A DNA stretch of 64,000 bases from Undaria pinnatifida (Eukaryota > Sar > Phaeophyceae > Laminariales > Alariaceae). A program made the translations under genes and the position numbers. The notes beneath the pieces are model-generated. The model searched no databases. It was not told where the DNA came from and saw nothing but the letters and a program-made list of their open reading frames with translations. The stretch covers positions 8,365,599-8,429,598 of the forward strand of contig JABAKD010000010.1 of the NCBI GenBank assembly GCA_012845835.1, written 5' to 3'. Shown piece by piece: positions 1 to 12,400 of this stretch (within the stretch, counting starts at the first letter, position 1; every line of letters begins with the position of its first letter).

Positions 1-215
1 TATTGTTGCGGTCGCGTTTACTGTTTCGGTCACGGTTACGGTTGCGGTGACGGTTTTCGTCACTGGTACGGATTCCGTTCGGTTACGGTTTCGGTTACGG
101 TTTCGGTTTTCGGATACGGTTACGGTTGCGGTTACGGTTGCGGTTACCGTTACGGTTGCGGTTACCGTTACGGTTGCGGTTGCGAATTCGTTTACGGATT
201 CGGTTACGGATTCGG
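1..215 (+). repeat. Hexanucleotide-type repeat (GGTTACGGTTGC variants)
   Basis: Period-6 sequence built from TACGGT, TGCGGT and TTCGGT, filling the left edge and the intron before the first visible fimbrin exon. Reading frames through it are repeat artefacts. Confidence 0.9.
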
Positions 216-244
216 TGACATTTTACGACGGCACCTGAGAGCAG

Positions 245-403
245 TCGGCGTCGCCGAAACGGGTAAAAAACTTCGGGTCGGACCTTCGCGACGGCGAGGC
301 CCTCTCCCTGCTGCTCAACCAGCTCGACCCTTCCGTGTGCGACATCTGCACCGAGCCCCTTAGGTCTGAAGCCCGAGCGAGGCATATCATACGCAACGCC
401 AAG
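245..403 (+). CDS. FIM: Fimbrin exon a (CH2, first half)
   Basis: Fifty-three codons, phase 0 at both ends. Contains [18 protein letters not shown], the N-terminal part of the second CH domain. The acceptor is CAG at 242-244 and the donor is GTACGC. An in-frame stop at 236-238 prevents a much longer exon. The upstream intron is a hexanucleotide-type repeat without a normal pyrimidine tract, so the acceptor could shift by a codon or two. Confidence 0.88.
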
Positions 404-3400
404 GTACGCGGGTGAATACTTCGGTTGCAAGTACGCGAACGACTGCATGTTCGAATAGTACGTGAAACGTGCTAAAAATTGCGACAGCATGTGACGCTGG
501 ATCGGAGTTACGAAGAGAGAGAGAGCTGGAGAACAAAGTGCCAATGGAAAACACGTAGATGGGATCGAAGTAATACTCTAAAACGTTTTCGTTGAAGCCG
601 TCATCCGCGTAAGTATTGCCAATTTCATGCTGCTGTAACTGCTGTGGTTGGAGCTTTTACGTATGCTGCCTGTCTGTTCAGCTCAGATTATAGATTATGC
701 TGCCCCGCTAGTTTCTAACTGGTGTGTGTTGTGTGGGTTTGTTCTTTGTTTGCTTGGTGCAGGCGTTGGGGGTGGAGACTTTCATACAGCCGGCCGACGT
801 CATCAACGCCAACAAGAAGCTGCTTCTGGCCTTCTGTGCCCAGCTGTTCAACACCAAGCCCAACCTCACCGTCGAGGTAAGTACAGACAAGCGATGCAGC
901 GTGTCCATCCATCCGTCCATCCGTTTATCCATTCGTCCATCCATCCACCCACCCATCCATCCATCCATACATCCATACATCCATACATCCATCCACTCGT
1001 CCATCTATCTGTGTATTTATCTACCCATCCACACACCCGTCCATTTATGCATCGACCCTCAAGGTGAACCTGACCCTGACCCTTCGACCTTACCCCGGCT
1101 TCTCGGTCCGTGTGTTTTGCGTTTGTGTTTCATGCTTTTGTTTGTTTGTGTTGCCTGTGTTGGTGTGGTTTTATGTTTGTTTTGTTGTTTCGTGTTTTTT
1201 TTGCGTGTATTTGGCGTTTGCAGCAAGAGGTGATGGAGCAGTTCACGGAGGACTTCGCCAACCTTGAGGACGACGACGAGGGTGAGCTGTTACATACCAT
1301 ACACCGATCAGTCTGATCGGAACACAAGCAGGTCGTTTGACAGGCGGGGGCGGTTCTCTCGGGCCGGGGCGGGTCACGACCAAAGATGTTGGTTGACGGT
1401 CTAGTTTTGTTCCGACAAGACCTCTTTAGACGGAATATACTGGTTTTGTGTGGAGGAGCGGCCCTTGACGGTGGTCCGCTTAAAATCTAGAGTGCCGTCA
1501 GCCGACATCTTTGGTCACGATCCCGACCCGTGATATTTGAAAACCGCGCTCCTCACCTGACATGACCCGACTCGCGAGATTTCAAAATATTCCTGACCCG
1601 ACCCGCTACCGGCCTGGTCATGACCCGCGAATAAGCCTTGGACGTATGGGAGACGGGGGCGTGTTTCGGCATATCCAAAAATTTCTTATTTTTACGATCA
1701 GGTTGGGGTGTCATGTTTACGATCAGACTGGTATTACGTTTCAGCGTTTCGGAGTTTCGTAGTTTCGGGGTTTCGGAGCCCTCCCCCACAGAACGGGGAT
1801 AGGATAAGCAAACACTTTCTATGTAGTATATCTGGTATAAAAGAAGCGTAATGAGCGCCCAAATGTTGAAGGCGTCTCTATTAGGATTAGGAACGGTGCT
1901 CCCTCTCGAAAGGGATGCGTGGTCAATGGTAAAATGACTAAGGCAAGAAGCAAATGAGTACGCCCCCCCCCCCCCCCCCCCCCCCCTCGCGCTTTCGGTG
2001 GGCGGGTGCTACAGAGCGTGGAACTCCTACCGAGGCACCCGCTTGGTGGGGGTCTGGCGTGTACGTCTGTACTCGTCTGGTGGCTGTGTCGGGTTTTGCT
2101 ACAGTGCAGTAGATGTGGCGAGAGAGAGGCAGACAGACAGCCGAGAAGTAAAACGTGCCAGTTAGAGAGGAAGGAGGACGCAGAGAGGCGGTTGTGGTGT
2201 GGTGTGGTGTGGTGTGGTGTGGTGTGGTGTGGTGTGGTGTGGTGTGGTGTGGTGTGGTGTGGTGTGGTGTGGTGTGGTGTGGTGTGGTGTGGTGTGGTTT
2301 GGTTTGGTTTGGAGTGGTGTTTGGTGTTGTTTGGTTTTGAAGGGTCTGGTTTCGCTTGGGTGGGGTTGGTTTCATTTCGTGTGGTTAGGTTTGTTTTTGT
2401 TTGGCTAGGTTTGGTTTCTTTGTTTTTTTTGTTCTTTTTTTCTGTTTCTCGTGGTTGGATTATAGTGCTTCTAATGCTCAACGGCGTGGAGGTTCGCTAG
2501 GCAAGTTTGACATGCGCTGGTGCTGCTACTTCTGCTGCCGGCTTGTTGCTGCTGTTGTTGTTCTCACATGAATTCATCGCAGTAATTTAGTCCGTGGTCG
2601 CAGCACATGGTCCAATAACTATGGATGTGTGTGTTTGGTTTTTTTTTCCCGTCAGGCGACACCCGAGAGGAGAAGGTGTTCCGGATGTGGATCAACAGCC
2701 TGGCCGTCGACAACGGTGACCTGTACATCAACAACTTGTTTGCCGACGTGCAGAACGGTTACGCCATTCTCAAGGTAAGCGTAGTACCATACGGTACCTA
2801 TCATACGCTTGTCGCGACGCATTTTTTAGTACCACACAATTCGCCGCGAGTCGACGAGGGAAGAAAATGCTGAATTCTTCTCGCGATCAAAATGAAAGCA
2901 CGTACCGTAGTGGGGAGAGGGGAGAAGGGTCCGCTATGTGGCCCCGGATATGAGTTACCACTGGGAGGAGGCACCAGAGTAGTGCGACGATAATAAATGG
3001 GATGAAGAAGACCTGAGCGGTACACTAACCGTGTTACACCGCACGTGTAATACCACTCTTCGTTTGCAGCGGTATTGTTCATGTTACATGATCTAGTGGC
3101 TACCCTCGAATGCCGCCAGAGTTACCACGTAGTTCTGGGGTTCGAATCCTGCGTGTGGGTCGGACTTTTGAGTTTATTTGCCGAAATTAAGGATCAATTG
3201 AGTCAACTGCTGAGAGCGCCTAACAGTATGGGAAGGCGCTATTTGATGCGAGTCGACGAGGGAAGAAATTGCTGGAGTCATCTCGCGATAAGAATGAAGG
3301 CGCATGCTGTAGTGGGGAGGGGGGAGACGAGCCTGCTTAGTGGCCCCGGATTTGAGTTACGTCTACAGGGAGGAAGGGAGAAGGAGAAAAAAAAGCGCGA

Positions 3401-6400
3401 AAATATTAGCAGGGATGAGCAAACAAGAAGAAGAAAAAAACAATTTACACCGGTAGTGTTGTGCGAAGTATCTTTTAACCCGTTTGAAACACGGGTAATA
3501 CGATCACAACGACGAAAACCGGCGATATTTTTTTTTACCTAGTTGGGACTGCAAACTGAGCAGGTTTTCGGAAACAATTACCATGGTACAGTTTACAGCA
3601 TATCGTAGGTGACCCGAAGCAATCCGGGCTGACACTGCAAACAATGAACGTTGGGTTTCAAGCATTGCGTCCACAAAGCTACGGTCGTGGCGTGCGAAGC
3701 AGTACGTTTACCCATTGCCATGGTCGACTGTTGCTTGGAAATCCCACGACCGTAGCTTCGTGGCAGCCAAGTTAGAAGCCCCAACATTCCTTTGCTTGCA
3801 GCTCACTGATATATCGATTGTTTCCTTGAATCTGTTTTATATTCAGGGAAGCAATCGATATGTCAGTCAGCTGTAAACAATGAACGCTGGGCGTGAAACG
3901 TTGCGTCCGCTACGGCCATGGCTTTCCTCGCGGCACGTTTACCATCGATGCGGTCTACGGTAGTGCTGCTTGGAACCCCGTTGGGCGTACGTTTGTGGCA
4001 GCAAGGTTTGAATTGAAGCCCAACGTTCGTCGTTCGCCGTTGATTAGTTTGTTGTTGTTGATGTCGGTTACGTATATTGTCCCGTGGAGAAGCTCTTACT
4101 GACGACCTGCCGAAGACATCATCGAGAGAGCTCTCTTGCCCGCTCTCTGTCGTTTTCGTTGAATGAAGCCTTCCTTGACTAATCCTACGCAAAACCTCGG
4201 GCGTACTCCTTGTTACCAAAGCCAAAGAAGGAAAGTGCCATCGGCGTTGAGTCGAACCGGGGATCCTACCCTCAATATCTTTTGTAACATTTGCCTCAAA
4301 AACATAGTTCGTCCCTTTAAAACTTGATTAATACGCCCTTCTGCGCTCTCAGAGCTCCCACCTGGAACACGCCTGCATAACTCCTCTTCTTGGAGAGCCT
4401 TCCCGGCTTTATTTGCGTTATTTGCTTTCTTCGCTTTCTTCGTCTTGTTTTTTCCCCCGTTTCTCTTCCTTTTGCGTTCCGTTCGTCGTGTTTTTGCGTT
4501 TTTGTGGTTTTTCTCTGTCAGCTTTGGCTTTTTTTTTTGTGATTCGAGATTCGAGATAGCTTTTTTTCTTGTTTTTTTTTAAAAGACTTTTGTTCGACCC
4601 CGATTTTCGTCTCTCTTCAATTTTTTTCTTTTTTTTCTTTGATGACGTCGCTCTTTCTTTTACTGTTTTTCGATTCTGATTCGAGTTTCGATCACTCCTT
4701 TTTTTTCCCCCGATACATTTTTCCCGATATTTTTTATCCTGTGGGCGTTTTTATCAGGTTTCTGTTTTTCACGAGCACAAAAAATTCGTACGAATACCTA
4801 CGTGCACGTTTATTTTGGCACGCATCATATCGTACGATACGTTCGTAGACTACGCGTTTATTTGCACCTGATTCTTCTGCTCAAAATCGCCATAAAACCA
4901 CACCCACCCACAGTTCGTAGAGCTACAGTCAGTTTTGTAGTAGCTTATTGTCGTCAAGCATCTATCACCAAGGACAGAACAGCACAGTGCACTCCGCCCT
5001 CAAAGTATCAAAGCACACGTAGTAGCAGCTGCGCGACAACGCAAGTAGGTGAAGTACAAGTAATCAGAGTTGGTGAGACCCGGCTTGCTCGTGTAGTCGA
5101 ACATTTATAACCAACTCGCTTTCCCGTTTTTTTTTTCGTGTCCCAGTACGAGGTAGGTTTTGGTTCGCACGCATAATAAACGTGTATTTATGCATCTATC
5201 TGCTGCTCAAATCACACAAGAAGCACACCCTGCTCCTGAGCCAGCGTTTTTTTGCGGTCGATCATCTGCTGCAAGCACACACAAGAAGCGCACCATGCTC
5301 CTGAGCCAGCATTTTTTTGCCGTCGATCATCTAATGCAAGCACAGCGCAGTCAGCATAGCGCAACACAGGTGCCGAGACCCATCATATCGTCGACCATTT
5401 TCTACAGCTCGCTGTGTTTTCAAAGGTAACGCATACATCGAAGTCTGCCCGACCAAAAAACTTGCGCAACCACAGCAGTAGCAGCTAGCTGATGATGGAC
5501 GAAATGCTTTACTTTGTGTCCAACTCATAAAGATACAACACTATAACATTTCTACTCTTCTCTTCGTCCTTCATCTTTTCGTACGGATGCTGTCATTCAT
5601 GCGTGAACGCGACGTCCGGATTGTTTTCCTGGAGCGTGGAGCTCTTGGCATTTGCAATTCGTAAGTTTAATCAAATCATGGATCTCTGTCCGCTCCATAT
5701 TTAGTTCTATTTCAGCTAGCGTGGCGGGCCGCCCGCGGAGCGAAACGTCTTGTATATTTAAACATCATTCGATACTGTAAGAGCTGGAAAACAAAATGAG
5801 ACTATTTGTATGTCCTTACTACTCCTATGGATTTATTAATAGTGCGTTTTTACGCACCTGGCCGGACAGCGATCTCGGGCGTCGCACAAAACAGAAATAA
5901 CGGCATACGCTTGGTTTCGTGGTCGTCGTCTGCCATGGCCCTTGTGCGGACGAACCAATGACCTTGGCGGGGACGGTCGAACATGGCTTCTTGTACTGCG
6001 GTGGCGAACTTGGACGAACGTACAAAACAGAACCTAAACGCACAGTTTTTCGATGGAAACCCCTACTATATTAAGACGCACGAGCTGAGCTGTTGCTTCT
6101 GCGTCTGCCAGCTGCTATTGGGTGCTGCTGGCTTTGCTGCTTCTGCTGCCTGCTGCGGTTGCCGCCTGCTGCTGGGTGTTGATGCCCTAACACCCGTCGC
6201 CGGACCTCGTACCAGGTATACGAAGCATGCAGCAGCAGCAAAGGCCCATAAAAACCCATATTTTCCTGTTTTTTTTCTCGCTCTGCTGCTCTGCTGCTGC
6301 ATCACACATGACCCTCTTCTGCGTGATAGCCACAGACGGTGCCTTTGTGAGAATGTGCATGTGTGTGGGATGTGTGCTGTGGTATTACAGGCAAACACAC

Positions 6401-9400
6401 AAAACGATTTAAAAGAGCGGTGGTTTCCCCCCCCCCAAAGAAAAAAAGTGGTCCTTAAGTCTCCCAGCGACGAAACCAGTACCGTATGTAGCAGCAGTAC
6501 AGCAGCAGCGGTACAACGGCAGCCGTGCTTCAAAGCTCTTGCTTTTGTGCCAGCATTGATGGTGTATGTGTGTGGTTTGGTGTAAAGCAGAAGATCGAAA
6601 TACGACAGCATTTTTTTATGTCCAACGCAACAATTAAACCTACATCGTCGGGCCTCCTACCAGGTATACGAAGCAAGTATGCGAAGCATACAGCAGGAGG
6701 AGCAAAAGCAACACCTGGTTGTTCTTATCATATCAAGTGCACACCACTCGAACGCCTGTGTTCACCCTTCGCGACGTGCGACGCGCCCGGGATATCAACG
6801 CAACCTCATCCCGAAGGGGAGCTTTGTACGTATGGCATGCGCTGCATGATATCCCGGTGACCTTAGTAATATATTTCCAAAATGTGGCCCCTCCGCCATT
6901 GGTGCGGAGAGAAATCGGCCTTGTTCCCTAGTACTCGTGTTCTCTCTGCGTATGTCAGTTTGCGGCGTGTCATCGAGCCGTGGCGTGGTGCCATCGTATT
7001 GTGGTGTTGAGTGGCCTCTCCGTCTTCCTCTTCCTGTTTTTCTTCTTCCGCCCCCCCCTTCCCCTCCTCTTCATCCCCCCCCCCCCCCCCTCTTCTTGGT
7101 CTTGTTGGTCCCCTCCTCCTCCTCGTTATTTTATGACCAGGTGATGGACCGCATCCAGCCCGGGGTAGTGAGGTGGAAGCGCGTTAACATCAACCCCAAG
7201 AACCGTTACAAGAAGGTGGAGAATGGGAACTACGTCATCGATATCGCAAAGGTCAGTCGGTCGGTAGAACGGTCGGTCGGTCGGTATGTTGACCGGCCCG
7301 TGCTTTAAGGAGAGGCGTGACTCGGGGAGGGGGGGGAGTATGGAAGCCGATGATGCGATACGAGGAAATGCGATGCTCGCCATTTTAGCCCTTTCACCAC
7401 CTGTACTGACTGTCGCAGTGATCCTTCTGTAATTCCAAGTAGTTTTCTAAAAAAACGCGGGTGCATTTCTATTTTTTTTTTTTGTGCGTATGGTTGTTCT
7501 TTGTTTGTGTTTTTAGGTGATGGGTCTAACTGTGGTCAACGTCGGAGGGCTGGACATCATCGACGGTAACCATAAGATGACGCTGGCCATCATGTGGCAG
7601 CTCATGCGTCGGCACACCCTCAACCTCCTCCAGGTACACTACACTACGACGCACTGCGCAACAGTACAGTGTAAGGAGCAACACAATCAAGAATTAACAG
7701 CAAACGAGTAATCGCACGCTTAACAGAATAACGTTGTATACGCGGAGTGTCACAACCGAGAATTGACAACACATGAGCAATTCCGAGTGTTGTGCAAAAC
7801 AAATTGAGTGCAAACGAAATCCGTACGGCTTGGGATGAGTGTTTTTGGTGAGCCCTGTTGGCGGCTATCTATACGACGGCCAAGGTAGGGGCAGAAATAC
7901 CAACGCACGCTTCGCCAGCTACTGTTTGTTGCTGCTGTATTTTGTTTTTGGTTGTACTAGCCATGTCACAAGCACAAGGCACAAAATTGCCCAAACAGCG
8001 TGTGATGACATGCCTGCCAGCTCACCCGCCTCTCGCTTATTCAACGCTGATGTCGAACCGAAATGTCGAGACGCCAGCGTCTGATGACATAGGTGCCTGC
8101 ACGCCCGCTTTCCGCCTGGTGTTATGAAAACTATGTACTGCTGTTCGAAAACGAAACGTCGAAACATCAGCGTCTGATGGAAACACATGCCTACCCGCCC
8201 GCCTCCCGCATATCAACAGTATAGAACATCTACGTCAAAGCGAAGTGTCGGAACGACAGCGTCTATTGATGTGCCGCCCCACGCCGCCCGCCTCCCGCTT
8301 ATTTAACACTGCTGTCGACATGAAATGCCTGTCGAAACTAAACGCCTGATGACATGCGTGCCCGCCCGCCTCCCGCATATCTAACGCTGCTGTTGAAACG
8401 AAATGCCGAATCGAAAAATCGACACGAAATGATGCAGAGCCTGTCGACGAAGGGCAAGAGGATAGAGGACCCCCAGATCGTGGCGTGGGCGAACTCTAAG
8501 GTCGAGGGTTCCAGAATCCGAAGCTTCGCGGACCCATCGCTGTCCACGGGGGTTTTCCTGCTGCAGGTAAGAGGAACTAGACTTTTTTTTTTTTTTTTTT
8601 CTTCATCCTCCGGCGGATGGGGAAAAATATAGCTTTAGCTCACCACACTTCCACGTATTTTCATACGCGTTGTGTGTCGATTTAACTCCGTTGCTTTCGC
8701 AGCCCAACGCTAGCTGGCGCACCCTTCGGGTCCCATCGTAGGTATAGCGTACGCTGTCCCTATCAGTGGTCTTCGTTACAACCCCGGCAGCGCAAGCTGC
8801 CGTTGTATACGGATGCGTGTGTATGTCGACCCCGCCTGTCCCCTGAGGGTCAGTTTCGGTGGAGATAGCCACCCGGAATGTCATCTTTCCGGGTAGTGTG
8901 GGACTTGCGTAAGCACACCCACTAACAAAACCCCTGGCCATGGGAGATGGCCTTCCGCCGGACTTGGTCCAGTTACGGTCCACCCTACCCATTCGGGCGA
9001 TGGTCCTCGTTTTTTTTTGGTTATCCCCACCGGATATCTGGAGGTGTTTTTCCTGCGCGATTCCTCCTCAAGGGAAGAAGAAACTGAGTTTTTTTTACAC
9101 CCGCTGGAGATCTTCAGTGTTTGTTTCTTTGCAGGCAATCGGTAAATCGAAAAATGGATTTAGTTCACGTTTACGTCGGAGGTCGGCGGCGGATGCTATG
9201 GTTATGTCCTAAATAAAACTTTCTCCCTCCCTCGTGCCCGCGGTGGCACCATCTTTACCCCGCCCCCCCCCCTCCCCCCCTTGATACATATATATAATAG
9301 TTGGCCTCGGTCAACACCCACGGTGTGAAACATTATACGAAATATGTTAGTGTTTACGCTGGTTGGCTGGCAACGACGGTGTAAAACATACCAATCACTA

Positions 9401-12400
9401 CGTGAGCTAGAAAACCAGGGTATTTTTTTTTTTTTTTGGCGGTCACCGTGATGGTTGTCGAGTTATTGTAGATCATATTGTGCGGGATGGAGAACCCTAA
9501 CTCCGCACAAGCGGAATGATTGCATCAGGTAGTGTGAATATGGTAAGGCACCCACGAGGCAGTTACATAGTAATACCCATTTCTGTCTCTGGAATGGCCA
9601 CACCCGAGAACAAGGTAACCTATTGGCGCTGTCATCCATAAACAGGAACGTAGGCACAAGGTGCCGAAATCGGTCTTACGAGCGTTTCTTGGAAGGATGA
9701 AGTTCGCCCTTCATGCGACTCGCCGAGCACCTCACGGCGCTTCGCGCTTGGTGCAAGCAATGTCTGCCTGGCTGGTGAAAACTCGACGTGCTCCGTTCCG
9801 GCATGGTAGGGATGCGAGGGCCTATGGTCATACGACTACGGCCATGCACAGACTGAGTACGCCCTCCCCGCCCCCCGCCCCCCCCCCCTACAAAATTACA
9901 CATTCAGGTGTGCCATGGCATCGACCGATCGGTCGTGAACTGGGACCTCGTGGTGATGGAGCCCGGGAACGACGAGGACAAGATCAACAACGCCAAGTAC
10001 GCCATCAGCGTTGCCCGCAAGCTGGGCGCCTGCGTGTTCGTTGTGGCCGAGGACATCGTCCAGGTCATGTCCCGAATGATCATGCTCTTCTGTGCCAGCC
10101 TGTGGCACTGTGAGAACGAGAGAGCGGTAGGGGGAGGAAGCATTGTTGGCGGGGGTGCGGCTGGGTTGGGGGAGGACTCTGTGGCACCGACTGCCACGGC
10201 GGTTTCGCCGGCGCCTCAGGTGCGTTTTGGGGGGAGGGAGGGTTCGTCTTTTTTCTTCCTTTTGTTGTTTTTCTTTATTTTTTCTTTATTTTTCTTTATT
10301 TGTCTCGTGTCATTTGCCTGGTTTGCTGCATGGGGGACGGAAAGGGAGGGGGAGGGGGGACAGGAGAAGATTATCGTTTATCAGCGACGGGGGGGAGGAG
10401 AGGAACAAATATACTACAACGAAAATATAAGGTGGAGGAGGGGGTGGTTTTGGTCGGGGACTTGGATTGCACGGTTGATGTTTTTATTTTTTTGTTCGCA
10501 CTCGGGAGTGTCGATACATGCCTCGCCTTTTTACTCGTCGTCCGCCGCCTGCCCCTCTCCCGCCGTTCTCGTTCTCCGCGTTGCCCTTTCCATCCTTCTC
10601 GTGCCGTGCCTTCCCTTGTCTTGTCTTATCTTATCTTGTCGTGTCTTGTTATTCCCCCGTGTCCCTATCTCTCGTCTTGTCTTGTCATGTCTTGCATCTT
10701 GTCTTGTCTTGTCATGTCTTGTTCGTCTGGTCTTGTCTTGTCATGTCTTGTCTTGTCTTGTCTTGTCTTGTCTTGTTTGTCTGGTCTTGTCTTCTTATTC
10801 CCCGGTATTCGTATCTCTCTGTCCTGTCTTGTCTTGTCTTGTCTTGTCTTGTCTTGTCTTGTCTTGTCTTGTCTTGTCTTGTCTTGTCTTGTCTTGTCTT
10901 GTCTTGTCTTGTCTTGTCTTGTCTTGTCTTGTCTTGTCTTGTCTTGTCTTGTCTTGTCTTGTCTTGTCTTGTCTTGTCTTGTCTTGTCTTGTCTTGTCTT
11001 GTCTTGTCTTGCCTTGTCTTGTCTTGTCTTGTCTTGTCTTGTCTCGCCTTACCCTGTCCCGCGTTGTTTTGTCCTGCCTTGTCTTTGTCTCGCCGTGGAC
11101 ATGACGTCTATAGCAGTCGTCGTTCTTGGCTTCGCCGACATCGACGCACTTGAAGCCCGCCACCTTTGCGCCGACGCCGGCCCAGCCGTTGTCGGCGGCC
11201 AAGGAGGCCCAGCGTCAGGCGGACGACGAGACCAAGAGGAGAATCCAGGCGTGGAAGAAGCAGCAGCAGGAACAGGAGGTTAGATTCGATCATGTCGTTC
11301 GCTGTTCGTACCATTAACCCGTCCATCCATCCATCCAGCCATGCACCCATACATACAAGGTTCCCCTTCGGAGGAAGGGTGACGCAAGAGGCTGATGCTT
11401 TTGCATTTTGATCCCCTGCGCGTTCGCCCGCATCCTTACGGTAGAGCATGCAACTATACTGCAATGTACATATATATTTGATCCGGGTGTATCGGAAATA
11501 ATGAAGGTACTACTGCTGTAAAGGACGGCCCAGATAAATTATGGTGATCGTGCTGTTGTAGCCTACCAGGTATCTGGTACTACTAGTAATGTTCTGTGCA
11601 TATAAGTGCAAGTTTACCGAATCTACAGAGTAGTAGCTGCGACGTTCATGCACCCGGCGTATAAGCATTCGGGTGCAACTTCAAACTGATGTTGTTGTGC
11701 TCAGCACATTTGATGCGCTTACAACAGCAGTTCACGTACTACTACATGCTGTGTAACCTTGTGTACAACCAGCGAAAAACAATCTACCCCCAGACACATC
11801 AGGTGTACATGAAATTTTCTGGAAAATATGAGCCAAAAATAACTCACAGCAGTCTACAGCAGCAAGCAGCATTATTTCTGCGCGCTTCTGGTGTGTGAGA
11901 TTCAATAAAACAGAACAAAAAAGTGCACTCGGTACTGTAGCGTGTAGTTTGTTACGCCCTAAAAATGAACACGGTAATGTCCGTCGGTAATTTGTTGAAG
12001 TTTTGAAATTCCTCCGAGTGGCGTTCGTCATTTTCTTTTAGTTGAAGTATTTCCAGATCTTCTAAGAAAACACACTGATGGATGGGTGACCGGCCATGAT
12101 GCGCAATAGCTTGCGGGTACATTTGTGTGATTTGCCTGCTGTCTTTTGGATTAATTAAGTACTCGAAGCTGCAGCTGTGTTGGATGATCGCTTCCAAGCA
12201 AATGATGCGAGTTCGCGCTACACGTTGCTGCAGCAACGGCAACCTCCGCCGCCAGCACTTGAGCGCCTTCCCCTAAGGTGCCCAATCAGACCACTAGTGC
12301 CATCATCACAGGCAGCTCCCTCCCTCCCATGCTCCCCACGCATAGACACTCCATGGAACGAGTATGTTTGTAGCAAGGAAGATGGGCTAGGCGAGGTCAT

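Noticed and set aside
2006-2500. Valine/tryptophan-rich frame and its histidine-rich antisense
   Set aside because: Translation of the GGTGT array.
3085-3160. Functional tRNA gene
   Set aside because: The B-box is perfect but the T-arm and acceptor stems do not pair.
9820-9870. Resemblance of the end of element B to the start of 5S rRNA (CTACGGCCAT)
   Set aside because: Only about ten bases agree and the internal 5S promoter is absent; not enough to call a 5S-derived SINE.
10300-11283. Long cysteine/leucine-rich frames (LSCLV repeats)
   Set aside because: Pure translation of the TTGTC array, which lies in a fimbrin intron.
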